The notes beneath the pieces were generated by a model, which saw nothing but the letters and a program-made list of their open reading frames with translations, was not told the DNA's origin and made no database searches. The translations under genes and the position numbers were made by a program. From Flaveria trinervia (taxonomy: Eukaryota; Streptophyta; Magnoliopsida; Asterales; Asteraceae), in NCBI GenBank assembly GCA_025506515.1, contig CM046452.1, positions 73,160,080 to 73,224,079 of the forward strand: a stretch of 64,000 bases of DNA, read 5' to 3'. Of the stretch, positions 11,330-24,218 are shown piece by piece. How positions within the stretch are numbered: the first letter of the stretch is position 1; each line of letters starts with the position of its first letter.

Positions 11330-14300
11330 ATACTCTTGTGGATATGAATCGTGAATCTTTCCTCAACTCGTAAGTTCATCCTTCTTTCATTGCATAACAT
11401 CTTTTTTATTATGTAAATGTTCTCTTTGTAGTAATGATTCAGGGCCTAATTACCTCATTAGGTTTATTTCGTTGATCCTTTTACTTGTTTTCACTTTCAT
11501 TTTTTACTCTTGCTAGTTTGCTTTTCTGAAAGTCATTAGCCTTACTGAGCTGGTTTTTTCCATGTTGATTTAGTGTTTGATTCCCAATGAATAATTAGAA
11601 TAGAAACAGTTCTTGTCCGAATGGAGTTATTGAATGAATCAGCGAGTCACTAAGACAAAAGAGTGTCAATTTAAGAAAAATAACCATCTTTAGATCAACA
11701 TTATAGTTTTTGCTGGGAACTATTACACAAGATTGTGTATGTTGCAAGCATCTAGTTAGCACAGCACGGAGCAGATGTCACCAAACACTTGACAACCATA
11801 AAATTAAATTTTGTACACACCAGGTGTATTCTCTGAGGCCATGCCATGACATCAATTCAGAAATCATTATTGACATCACTACTAGAGCTGCCGCTTTAAC
11901 AAACAACAACTCTAGAATCCCTTGAGCCTCTGTTCTACCTAATCTCTATACTGCATAACTGTTTGTCTTATTTTGCTAAACCCTGTACTGCTAAAAGCAA
12001 AATAATATCAGTTATGTGCAAATCACCTCCCATTGAAAATGGACATTCAGGTGAATATAGTCCAGTGAATAACATCTTTTACCTTGATCGTTTATACAGT
12101 TAATTTAGTCAGCTTGTGGGCCATCAATAATAAACATGAAACCCAAACCCTAGACTAGTATAGTCTATATGATTTCCATTTTGACCTTGCAGGTTTTGAG
12201 TCTATTAGCTCTCTACCTACCGCCATATCATGAAGCCTTCTTGGTGTTACTAATGCCGTTAACAACAGTTTACTCATGGCACTAATCATAGGATTGGCCG
12301 ATACTCTCAGTGGGCAGGTACCCCATATCTGATCTTCTTACTTTTTACATGTAAATGAAATATCATGTAATTGGTGCTCATCTTAGCTTTAAGGACATGA
12401 TATATCAGCCCTGGGTTATAAAAATTTGTTGGAGTTGGCAATTTCAACCCGTTTCCTTATTTATGGGTCAATTCGGTTATGTTCATTCTCTAATAGTTAA
12501 AACCAGGCAGAATACGAACTTAAAAAGAATTGTGTCAGATGGGTGTAAAGTTGTCCAATGCATAAACCTCTTTAATCCATTTGTTTAAGCAAATTAGATT
12601 TATATTTAATGGTTGGCCTCCTGAACTTCTCTCAACTTCCGAATATTCCATGTGATCCTCCAACCATACGCCACATAAGTGTGATCTGTGTCACGTTACC
12701 TGTTACCCTCACATGCAATAGTAACTAATTGAAAGTCCGTTATAGGCGGAGGTAAATTCTTGAGATGTAAAAATAGTAAAAATTCGTTCGGGCAAAAAAT
12801 TGTATACTTGAATTCATTTTTGGGAACATACTTATAAAATATCTCGGGGCCTATGATCTTAGAAGCACACATTTTAGTTCCCGGTACTAAAATATGTGTT
12901 TTGGAAAGTAAACTGCCCATTCTGAAAATTGAATGTAGTGTTGTTTTTAGGTTTAAATAATCTAATTTCCCATTATTATTCTCATATATTAATACATGGC
13001 ATTTGATTTAGTTCTTTATTATGGGTACTTGGATATTTCACAAACAGTAAACACTTTCTTTTGAAGTTTGTCTTTTTATATACTGTGGTTAAGCCAGGGA
13101 GAGGTGTAATTGTAGAGGAGTAAGTAGTTAATGCCAATACTTGTCGTTTTAGCTCGAGCTTGGGATTAGGCTCAAGCTCATTTAAGATTGGCTTGACTTG
13201 AGTTTTTAACAAGCTGATCTTGAATAGCACATGAGCAGTTCAACACTCCCTAGTGCATAGCCAAAGTGTGTACTCATATTTGTAATCCATTTTGTATTTG
13301 TAAATATTTTCTTGTACTTTCTTCCCATCTTTTTCAGTTTGGGTTGTTTAACAAAACCGCCTTTATAAAATAATAATTGCAAAAAACTAATTGCATGGAG
13401 CGTGTGGACTAATCGAGTTTTGTCTGCAGGCACACGATGGAAGCATTCCTTTGAAAACAAGGTGAATCTAGAGTGGAATATTGCTGCAACTCTCAGTTAC
13501 TGTAGTTATATTTGGAGTTGTATGATATAAGCTCGTGTAGCAACTCTCAGTTGCTGTAGTTATAGTTGTATGATATGAGGTTTTGTTGTCACATAGTCAT
13601 TGTACCTTTAACATAGATGCCTCAAATCTGTTTGTTCTCTAATAAATTTGAACAGAGTTTCTAAATCATGGCAAGCAAATTGCTTGATTATTAATTAAAA
13701 AACCTTATTATTAAAAAAAAGAGGGAATGATATCTTTTTATGGAATAATGACACGTGGAGTTATTTTCGCTAGTGAGATTTTGCCTTACAAGAGCTCGAG
13801 CTCGGTTTGTGAGAAATCTCAACTCCAAGTGTATAGAAAGAAGATTGTTATTATTGGTGTTATTATTAGGAAAAAAATACTAAATTGATGATAGTGAACT
13901 CAACTCACCACAGGACCAATTCAACTAAACACAAACCTGACAACCAGAACCTATACGACAATATTAAACATTAGAAGAAGAAAGTTAATCAAATACAATA
14001 TTATGAAACCCACCCATCGCCTCCTGTCAAATTGGCGTCTTATGAGCATGAGAATGGATTAAGAATTAAGTGGTCCAAATCGGGTGTCTATTCACTACAA
14101 GAACAGATCAAATTGAGTTGTGAACAAATGCAAGCGACGCAAAGTTTTACAGGTCAGTTGATGATAACTGGAGTCGGAGTGTGATGATGGCTGACAAGTC
14201 TATTTATCAACGTGGTAATTTGCTTTGACCAGATACTGAGGGCTTGTCTTGTATCCCTCAGCCACCACAACAGCTGCAATAACTCTGAAAATAACTAATC

Positions 14301-15648
14301 TGTTAAAATTTGTGTAATAACTACATTTATTTTGATAATATTATATTTTCTTAAGAAAGGCATTAACAGTATTATAATCATTTAGATAGACCATCACGCG
14401 TACATTCCACATTCCACATTCCACTCCTGATTCCTTACTGCCACGTCAACACCCCACCACTCCCCCATGAAAATGGTTTCTACTTTCCACCACTCTTCAC
14501 TCCACCATTTTCTTAAATTTTAAACTATTATTTTATGAGGGTGTAGGTGTGGATTTGAGTGTGAAATGTGGAAGGAAGCTGTGAAGAGTCTCAAGCTAGT
14601 GGTTCACTACTGTGGACCACACTACACTGGCATGGTGTTCCATGTGTGCACGGTGCCACCTAGGACCACGGCATCAGTTGTGGTGAGTATGCGCTCGGCT
14701 AAGAGTTAAATATAACCTACATTGTTTAGTAAATAAAAGATCTGGATTAGATAAACAAAAGTATTTGACATACCGAGTATGAGCCAGACTTGAAGATGAT
14801 CAATTCTTAACATGATTCTGGTGCATAAATCCTTCAACGCAAAATCTGTGATGACAAGAGAAACCACGAAGATGATTTAAAAAAACAGGAAAAATGCTCA
14901 CATGTGTGAATAAGAAAAATAAAGAAAATTTCAATAAATAGCAACACGCTTTCATTTCAATTTCAATTGTTCATTTTCTTCATTGTAAACTAAAAATTGT
15001 TAATTGTGATGATAAAAACAATTTCATCATTCTAAAACTGTTGTAAACAACATCCAGCTTTCAAAAACCATAATGAAGACCACACAGCTGTGTAAGCAGC
15101 ATGTTTACATGTCTTTTGGTTGAACTTACAAAAAAAGACCAGTTAGTAGTAAAAAGTACAAGAGTTGTATAGAGCATAGACCACTTTAGGTCCAGCGACC
15201 ACATAGGGGTGTTTATAAACCATTGAAATCGACTGAACTTCCCAATCCGAAGCAAGTCAGCCAATTTGAGATTCACAAGGTTCGTTTTGATGGTTTGGTG
15301 GCTAATTGTTCGGGCTGAGGGTTTGGGACTTCGAACTGAACCAAACCCGCCATCAAACTTTTTATTTATTAATCTTTAGATTTTTGGAATATGCATGTGT
15401 ATATGTATTAAATTCATGAATCATTTTTTTCATATTCAAAAAATTTTACACACACCAATTATGGAAAAAAAAATTTTAAAAATTGGTTCAAGTCATCAAA
15501 CCGCCAATACCAGCCGACCCACCCAACCCAGATGGTTTGGTTTGTCGTTTTCCTATTCGTTGTTAGCGGTACAGCCTTAATTTCCATCAAAACAAACTGA
15601 ACAGGACAGTGAACACCTCATAAAATGAAGTGAAGGTATTGTATGTAC
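11330..15648. other. Intergenic region between convergent genes
   Basis: It begins with the 3' UTR of the oxidoreductase, whose limit is unknown. Around 12190-12320 and 13430-13460 are short splice-like blocks (TTGCAG|GTTTTG, TCTGCAG|GCACAC) with no recognisable protein. Around 15203-15623 a segment opens with TAGGGGTGTTTATAA and closes with GTGAACACCTCA, which resembles a decayed hAT-like MITE, but I could not find a target duplication. Confidence 0.4.
13486..13578. repeat. Two-copy tandem repeat, about 54 bp
   Basis: GCAACTCTCAGTT(A/G)CTGTAG followed by a GTTGTATGATAT block occurs at 13486 and again at 13540. The second copy has a small internal deletion. Confidence 0.75.
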
Positions 15649-16495
15649 TTATTGAAATTCAGGCTTACATTTACCAGAATCAATATCTCGCTTTAAAGAC
15701 AGACCATGTAATGCATAGTTAGCATAAACTACTAGGCGCTCCCGTTGTAAAGAGCCTAACTTGTTAGTTAAAGATTTGACAAGGGCGCTGATGCATAAAA
15801 AAACAGAAATGGCATCTGGTTAGGGGAAAAGAAATTGAAAATGGTGAGAGTGAAGTTTATAAAAAGTAATTATTACTCTGTGCGCAATACTGTAAGAAAT
15901 TCAGAGGGTAATGATTCCATAAATTCTGATATATCCCCAATACTAAGTGACTTCACTTCCTGTTTCAATTTGTTTTCTCTTCAATAGACATTCCATCCCC
16001 AAAAGCAGCTTTGCTATTCCTCATGAAAAAGACAGTGATGTCAACGAGTGAGTATGTATTATGAAATTAATGGTATTTAGTTACAACCTGTTAATTGTTC
16101 TTCCTGTGAATATGAGGGGAAGATACTTGGCATATTTCCCTATGCCAAAGTGCTGGGCTACTTGTTGGATTTTATGTGCGTCCAAAAGAATCAATGCTTT
16201 CCAAAGTTGACAGTAGTTGATTCTAAATTCTTCATTTAATCTTTTGTAGTTTCCATGATCCAAGAGAACTGATGCATAAGCGTAACAAGTAAAATTGGGG
16301 CAATCGGTATTAGGAGAATATATTGTCAAAAATGGTTTTGCAGCCAGGAGTCTCACTAAGAACAGACTCTCGAATAGAGAAAAGGTTTACTCACATCCCA
16401 CCCTCCCCGGACCCAATCATAGCTATGCCATGTGTGGGATTTTACCAGATACTTTTGTTTGCTTGTTTGTATCAGGAGAATATGTATGTGTGTGT

Positions 16496-16526
<31 letters not shown>

Positions 16527-19500
16527 CATACCTAAACAAAACCCTTGTTTTTCATCCAAGGAAACCAATATATTACCAGGATGTGGATCTCCATGCACAA
16601 AACCGTGGACAAATATCATTTCTGCAAATGTTTCAACCAATACTTTTGCAACCTTCAATACAAGCCCACGAGAATCAATATCTACAACATTATTATGGGG
16701 TGTTGTGCTACTGAAACAACTAAACTTATTCCCGTAAACAAGGACTTATTTGCTTTGCTGATCTGTTAAGTTCCGTTTTATTATGTTGCAATTCTTGAAA
16801 CCTAATTAATTTCAAAAACTTAACCAAATACCTACTTTTGTTGTCCGTATCTATTTTGAAGAAACCAGCATTACACATATACTAGCAATCAAACTGAACG
16901 AATTTCCGTATTTGAAATTGTACAAAGAGCTAGATGCAATTTTCATGTTTAATATATGAAAGTTGTATACGGAAAATATACTCAAATCCCAGATAATCTA
17001 ATTGAGTTCAGTTTCGTGCTTCCAAGTGGCAAATGTATGAGATAATATCAGAACACAAGAAATAAAAGCATGAACATTTCAACCTATTAGTTTCAACAAC
17101 CTTTCTTGGATCAATTCCCATTCCCCGAATATAATCCAGATCATCTACCTGAAAGCCAGCGAATATTGTGTTAACCACATGACATGATTCACGCATAAAC
17201 CAACTCTAGTGAAAAAAAAATCGCACTTACAAACAAAATTTAATTGTATCATGTACAAATAATAAAAACAGACCAAGTTTTTGCAAAACATAGTGCACTT
17301 GTTTTTTTTCCTTCCCTAAATGACTAATTCCACTGGCTGAACATAAACAACTAAAAAACAATCAGAATAGTGACCTCCAAATTAAAATATCTTGACTAAT
17401 GGAACAAAGGTTGACTAGGATGGATACACGGTAAAAAAATATCCATCACATTTCAAAGTGTAGTAAATGCATAACAATACTAGAACTTCTGATCCTTCCC
17501 CATAAACACCTTTTCTAACAAAAAGTTCTATAAATTTCCATCGGCTACTTACTATATTTATCTGACCAACAGGTGAATCTCATAAAATCAGCCCTAGTCT
17601 AATTCGTGAACATGACATCGTATCACCAATGACCCTAAATGAGACTTAAGCTTCAACATACTATTAACTAGTCAAGTTTGAGAACGGTGTTTTATGCTAT
17701 ATAAAAATATGGGGGCTCTTTGGTAATTTCTGAATGATTAAGTGCTGAACCAATAAGAGGTCTGAACCATTAAGGAGCAGTTTGGCAATTTCTAAATGAT
17801 TAAATGTTGAACCAATAAAAGGTTTGAACCATTAAGTGTTGAACCATTAAAAGCTCTAAACAATTAAAAGCTAGTATATCACTTAACTATTCAAAAGCAA
17901 ATGTCTTATCAATTCAGATAGAGGTTTTAATCATTCTTTTAAGAGGTCTTAACCATTCAACATTAGTATAATGCTTAACCATTCAGAGGCAAATGTCTAA
18001 ACCATTCAGACATTTGCTTGCGAAACAAACAGTCAGAACCATTAAATGCTAAACCATTCAGACATCTGAACCATTAAGTGGCTAAAACAAATAGCCCTAT
18101 AGTCAAGTTTAAGAATGGTGTTTTACGCTATATAAAACATGCTATTAATGGTCAGATAAACAACTAATTTTATGATTAACGATGTGAGAGCAACACAGTT
18201 CATATTTGTTTGAATATATGTTAGTCCTATTATATATTGTATAGATTCCTTGATGAAAATCATTTAGTTATAAATGGTGTTAGTTTGATATGGTGATTCT
18301 TTGTTTATAGCATATAACACTTAGTGAAAAAGTATTAGGGTTTGATCTTATTTATTATTATTGAGAGCATGTTTAGTCGTTTTTAATGGGACAAATCACA
18401 ATAAATACCAACATATTTCACTTCATATTTAATGTTCCCGTTGGACATTTCAAATCATTATTAAAACCAGTCAACTTCCAAAAACCATCCAACTTCCAAA
18501 AAGCATCAGAAAGAACACGTCAGCCACATATGCAACTTTAGGTTTCTCCATTAGAATCCAAAATAAGCAATTTTGAAAAGTACATTTTGCAACTATAAAC
18601 AATTAACTAGTTTAAAATGAAGTGAAAGTAAGTTTCTTTTCATTCCATTATCCATCGTTAATGTGTTATGTCACTAACGAGATTATGTTTGATGTTCTTT
18701 TAGAATTAAATCCCTTTTGCTGAATAAACTAGCCACAAGTTATTACAGATTGCTGAGTCAAACGGTTTGTAAATGGGAATGGAAGCTTTGAGAGAGGGAA
18801 AGGGAGAGAGGGAAAGGGAGAGAGGGAAAGGGAGAGAGCCTAAACCTCACAATAGGTTTGAAGGAATCCATGTTACATTGATTTTCTCAAATCGATCCCG
18901 TTGAAACATACATAATGAGATAACACCCAATTTATCAGTTTTGTCTGCACCTATATATTTCAATCTAACTACGTACAAAAAGAAAAAAGAAAATATATAT
19001 AATTGATATAACTGGTAGTGTAAAGAGACTGATAATGAGATACTAACCCTTCGTCCCTTGCAATATTCCATCGTCAAAACCTGGACAGTGGTAAGGTCCT
19101 AGATGTTTAAATACAAATATGAAGGTCAGTCCATATATATAAAAAATTGTAGCTTCATAAAATGATGAAGCAAGCATACCTGGAAAACCTTAGGGACTTT
19201 GACTCTGTTACTGTGTTTGAAGTTTACAGCAGTTGTGACTGAATTTCTTGCTTCCTGAATGAAATCTGTGCAGCAGCTTCAATTTATTACTATGTACAGA
19301 TTAAAAGAAAGGAAACACAACTGGAATTGTTCATGTTTTGGTGAGAGTGTGGATGAAAGGATAGCTTTTCTTGACATAGGACCATTTATCTTGTTAAAGT
19401 GAAAAGCTCTGGTACCATATACAGGTGACGGGAATGGAGAAGAATGACTTCGTATTTCTTGGTGTCATTTATTCATTGTTGATTATTTTCTTCACATTCC

Positions 19501-22500
19501 CAACAAATACAAGAACATCAAGCATTGATTTGTAGGGATTAATAATGCCCCCTGGCCCCTTGGTTAAATATTATTCACACAAGATAATCACTCACGCTTC
19601 AGTTGAACTTGCAACTTAATTTATGGCAGCGTTATGATGGAAGGTTAATCATATAAACTGTTTTCCCCTTGATTGTCTATGCCTATGGCCCTGTACATGC
19701 CTTATTGAGTACTATTTAGCTAAGAATCACATGGTAAAGGTGAGACTGAATTGCCATGAGTTTTTTTAATATTAAGTAGAAGCTCCGATTACAAGGAATG
19801 AAGCAATCATTAAAGGCTGGTTTAGCTCACCAAGTTCCAAAGCAATCACCTTTGAGAATTCTGATACCATCCACTGAAACCTGTATTCAGGAAAAAACTG
19901 TAGAAACAAGAGAAGGAATATTCAAAGCAGATAATAAGATATTTTATGTGCGTATAATATGTATACATAGGGTGAGAGAGAGAGAGAGGAGGGTTACAAT
20001 AAGAACTTAAATTTAAGAACTGTAAGAACCATTGTAAGCTATGTATGTCAAATGCTGGGGTGCAGTTTGAATGCATTTGGAGGGAAACTAGATGCATCTG
20101 AAATGAGCGGCTCGGATCATAACTTTTTTTTCTTCATTTTTTGGCGAATTCTTATCAACATATTTTCAGTTTCCATTTTCTCTCCTAACATTTCTTGGAT
20201 TGGTAAAGTTGATCAAAGGAAAAAAATACAACCTCTTTTCCATGTAACTATGATGACATAAAAAACAGATTACATGTTATGGATTATAAATAAATAATCG
20301 ATCGATTTGAGGCTACCTCTCAGGCCTATTTCTTAAGCATGGACATTTTTAACTAATCACATGTTAAATATATCATATACATTTTCACACCTTTATTCAC
20401 AAGTGAATATACTTATATACCTATGCAAAGGTGCATGGGCTTAATCACATGAGATTACTCAACTTTAGACCCTGCATTTTATTTTCCTAAGGGCCCATAT
20501 TGGTTCTCTAGATTATTTGGTTCTCAAATGAGATCCCACCCCCTCTTCTTCCTCTTCTCTACATATATACAACATAATTACATACACGCAAATATGCGTG
20601 CGTGCGTGTATTCTAGCAAGACCAGTTCTATATAGCCCTAAGTAAGGCACATTTCTTGCCCCCAGAGGAGCGGAGAGGTAAGCAGTAACTTCTTAAAGAT
20701 CTGCAGCTATTTAATTACTCCGATCATATATGTCCATAGGTAAGAAAAACATTATTAGGTTCACAAGCAAACCTAATTACTTAAGTATGCAGTATATTGT
20801 AGTGTGCAAAGAGTATAATCATATAAAGAAATAAAAATAAGAACAGAATAACAGTATGATGAACATCACACATACCCATGTGACACATTTGGCAAGTAAA
20901 GACATTGTTGCAATGTCCATTCTCATTCGATCCTTTAACCCGGGATACTGGACCTGCATTCACAACATAAAAAGGATTAGAAAAATACTCAATTCGCAAT
21001 GCCTTTATACTAATAGAACATGCCATGCAATGAAAGATGTGAACCAGATATGAGATTACATCAAATGTAAATCTTGCCAAATAGATACCTAAATGTCAAT
21101 CTAAAGTAGCAAAAAGAACTAATAATAACTTTAACAGTAAGCTATTATATGAACATGATTTCCTGTTAAATTAGAAGGAATTCTAAATGACAGCTTCTAA
21201 TGCAAATTTAATATATTTTACCCCTGCTTTTGTTTCTTAAACTGATAAGGCCTATGATAGATTTTTCCTAGGTTTACTTGTAATTTATCAAAAAGCTATA
21301 CAGAAGAAAAACAACAAGATGTGGCTACAATTAGAGTGTTCATTATTCAAATCGGACTCGGAAATCCAAAATTCGATTCAAATACCAAAATCAAATTCAT
21401 GTTAATATCAAATCAAGTCCTTATTCAAACCGAATTCCGATTTCGGTTTTTGAATCGAATACGAATCTATAATTTTCAAACCACAACAATCTAATCATTC
21501 AAATTCAGTTTCAAGTTATATAATTTGTATTTTTAATAAAATAAATTACATATTTTTATAAAATATTATTTATATTTTATTTTTGTTCATATTTTCTCCT
21601 AATTCGGCTTATTTAAATTAACCCAAATTCGCACCGAAAACAATCTTCTGAATTCAAATAATTTTATCAAATTTGTATTCAGATTAAAAAAATTTCCAGT
21701 TCGAATAAACCCGAAAACCGACCCGATAAACACCCCTAGCTACAACTATGCACTTGAATCGTACAATGTAAGTGAGAAGTATACACTTGAACACTCTTTA
21801 GAGCTTTATAGGCGTACTATCTTTTAACACCTAACCATCCATGCAAGTTTATAAACAAAAAAGTGTTTGTGGAGGAATATAATTTATATGTGTTTGTGGG
21901 GGAGTATACTTTATACCTTCAATTCTTCAAGCTTACAATACTAGCATTCTACCCCATACCACAGGCCTTGTTGTATACATGTAGGAGAGGTGGCAAAATT
22001 GGCATGTCGGGCGTGTCGGGTTGCCGGGTGAAATTGTTACATTTTTTCTTAAGGGTCAATATGGGATAGTTAATTTGATCTGCCAATACTCCTTAAACCA
22101 TCTTTCGGAATTTAATAATGTATCAAACTATTAATGTGCCCAAAAACTACATCATCTAAATAATATATCATAATATTAATGAATCAAGAGGTTCAGAGGT
22201 TGTATCTTTTAAGCATTTGAACCCACTTTGTGCACCTTCAACCCATTTGACCTGCTTCCATTTTAGTTAAAGGAGTAACTTTAACCACATAATCTGATGG
22301 AGATAAAACATATAACCAAAAACAACCCATTATAAGTAAATGAGATAAAAATACCATATCTTCTCTACTATTTTAGATTGTTAGATTTACATACTTTTGA
22401 CATGAGATGCTACAGTACTACTATGTGCTTTATGTTCAATGCATTTACACTAAAAAGGAATACACATAACATTACTTGTAGTTTAGAAAGAAATTTTTGT

Positions 22501-23838
22501 CTTCGTACCTAATATTTGGACAAATCATTCTAGCCAGAAGAAGAACACATATCTGGAGTCCCTTAGTAGTTATAAAAAGAGAGCAGAGCAGAGATTGTTA
22601 AGATCAAAAGAATATCTGACCAACCTTAAGCACTACTTCCTGATGGTCTTTGAGTAATGCACGGTGCACTTGAGCTATAGATGCAGCAGCAATAGGTTGT
22701 TCATCGATAGATAAGAAACTGATACACCACCATACACATGGAATCAGCTTTAGGGTGCTATCAAACCATAAAAGCAAAAGTTCCATTAGTAAAAATTTAC
22801 ATCTCTTTTAAATCAGATCCAAGATTGCTGATTAAGACTTCTTTTATACCTTGAAAAGAGCATGGAACTACCTAAGGCATCAACAAGAAAATATTAAAAA
22901 GAAACCAAAACCAACAACTAGAGGTGGCATGACTTGCAGGGAGAGTGGGTTGAGTAGTTGAAATAGATCATTTTTGTCCATTTTTATAGATAAAGGATGA
23001 GCTTATTATGACACAAACAAAATTATTAAAACAACCATCTTTAAATCATTTAACAGAAACACCTTATCAGGTTGTATGAACTATGAATATAACTAGGGGA
23101 CTTTCAGCCCATCTCTTAGCTTTTAGCTACTTTTATATTACAAATTGACCCTTTCAATAAAGAAAATCCCACATTGACCCATTCATACCAGCAACCATAA
23201 GATACAAATAGACTTGCAAACCTGATCCTGCAATGATGTAAGTGTAGAAGAGTATTCTTTGGGGACTTGACGCATCGATGCCACAAACTGACCAGCCTTA
23301 ATATAGAACCCTTGGTTCATCTCACATAGTTTTAATATCCTCTTGGCTGATCGTAAATGAACCTAAAAATCAATGATAACATCCTACTAACTGTTCAAAA
23401 CCCTAGCAAACAAATCGTATCATTTTAATAAACAGTCTGATAACCAAGCAATAGAACCGAACCTCAGACAACACTCTTGCATATTGATCTGAATCCTTCG
23501 ATAAGCCTTGTAACGAATACTTGTAATCAACAACATTGGCAGTAATCTGTCAACGCAATCATTCAACTTATTTCATACATACAGATGGTTCAATTATTAA
23601 TTATTATCAGCATATCGTAAGAAAATAAGATTGACGGAAGAAGGAAACAAACAGTGTAGATAGATCGAGAGGAGCGAACGACGCTGTTAAATGAAGTAGT
23701 GATGTGGTGGCGAAGGGAGTGTGGATCGCCGTGAGGGTGTAGGGTACGGTGGTAGGTAACGGCGGAGGCGCCGGCGCCGGCGATGATGAAAAGGTATAAG
23801 GATGCTTTCTTCCCCTTGGAGACGATGACGCTCCTCAT
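15649..23838 (-). CDS. ATH9: ABC1/aarF (ADCK-type) atypical kinase, ATH9-like (14 exons)
   Basis: Exons in reading order: 23838-23653, 23546-23463, 23362-23222, 22871-22801, 22718-22625, 20953-20876, 19897-19831, 19265-19180, 19098-19048, 17148-17101, 16652-16532, 16268-16088, 16019-15877, 15787-15649; about 495 residues. Phases agree at every junction except inside exon 13. The N-terminus has a hydrophobic LYLFIIAGAGAS stretch, a possible organelle-targeting or membrane segment. ABC1 hallmarks are in order: the KxGQ-type motif YIKAGQF, QVPKEYSSTL, the Ala-rich loop in PIAAASIAQVH, VQYPGL, LDFIQEA-type helix, catalytic loop HGDPHPGN, and metal-binding LDHG in place of DFG. The family includes COQ8-type kinase-like ATPases acting in mitochondria or plastids on quinone and lipid metabolism; the substrate of this subfamily is not established. 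Exon 13 lacks one base in an A-run (plus-strand T-run 15973-15976), breaking the frame before KLKQEVKSL. Introns 5 and 9 host MITEs. The ATH9 assignment is by remembered similarity to At2g40090. Confidence 0.9.
16484..16526. repeat. (TG)n(GA)n microsatellite inside intron 11 of the kinase gene
   Basis: A short TG run is followed by about 30 bp of GA with one interruption. On the gene strand this is a CT tract starting about 6 bases after the exon 11 donor (TTTAG|GTATGCTCTC), so its length could affect donor choice. Confidence 0.85.
17711..18097. mobile_element. Harbinger-like MITE in intron 9 of the kinase gene
   Basis: The left end GGGGGCTCTTTGGTAATTT and the reverse complement of the right end GGGCTATTTGTTTTAGCC are related, with TAT on both sides (17708-17710, 18098-18100). 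The interior is made of repeated TGAACCATTAA-like units, including a duplicated block of about 70 bp. No coding. A direct repeat of about 36 bp (17671-17706 and 18102-18137, GTCAAGTTT(G/A)AGAA) sits immediately outside the ends, so the element lies at the junction of a small tandem duplication. Confidence 0.65.
18789..18838. repeat. Purine minisatellite, 14-bp unit, about 3.5 copies
   Basis: The unit AGAGAGGGAAAGGG is repeated without error, in intron 9 of the kinase gene, just downstream (gene sense) of exon 9. Confidence 0.9.
21332..21738. mobile_element. hAT-like MITE in intron 5 of the kinase gene
   Basis: The ends TAGAGTGTTCATT and (reverse complement of the right end) TAGGGGTGTTTATCGGG match the common plant hAT MITE type. 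The flanks GCTACAAT (21324-21331) and GCTACAAC (21739-21746) form an 8-bp target duplication with one mismatch, the hAT length. The interior is AT-rich with repeated TTCGATT/AATCGAA-like words and no coding sequence. Confidence 0.75.
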
Positions 23839-24218
23839 AGCACGAACGGAATTCCGGTGGAAATGCCGGAGATTGTCGCCGGAAGTTGGTGATTCCGACG
23901 GGAGTCAAGTGTGTGGTGAAATCCAGAGTTGTGGGTCTTCCCATTTTCTTGTGATTTTAATAAATTGATTTTAATCTTTATTTTTTTAAATAAACTCGAA
24001 AACACATTTTTTTGTTTTTATTTTAAATTGTAAATAAGTCCCCCCATGTTACAGTGGATATCGTAAAATCATATCAAGTAACATTAATTTCACATCATCA
24101 TTAGCAACTACAAACACTAAAAATCTTGCATTAAAAATGGAAAAAATAAATTCGAATGGAAAGTAAATGTAAAAACGTTGAACAATGCACGTAATTATAA
24201 AATATCAAAACCAACTAA
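23839..24218. other. Upstream region of the kinase gene
   Basis: The first 100 bases are GC-richer and probably the 5' UTR of the minus-strand kinase gene. Short overlapping open frames here are in the wrong phase to extend it. The rest is AT-rich, with no promoter element I can place with confidence. Confidence 0.4.

Noticed and set aside
12180..13460. Possible extra exons after the oxidoreductase
   Set aside because: Splice-like sites exist but the peptides are short, out of family and interrupted; the oxidoreductase already ends with its normal C-terminus at 11329.
15203..15623. Possible hAT MITE
   Set aside because: The ends TAGGGGTGTT and AACACCTCA look right, but no 8-bp target duplication could be found, so it is mentioned only in the intergenic note.
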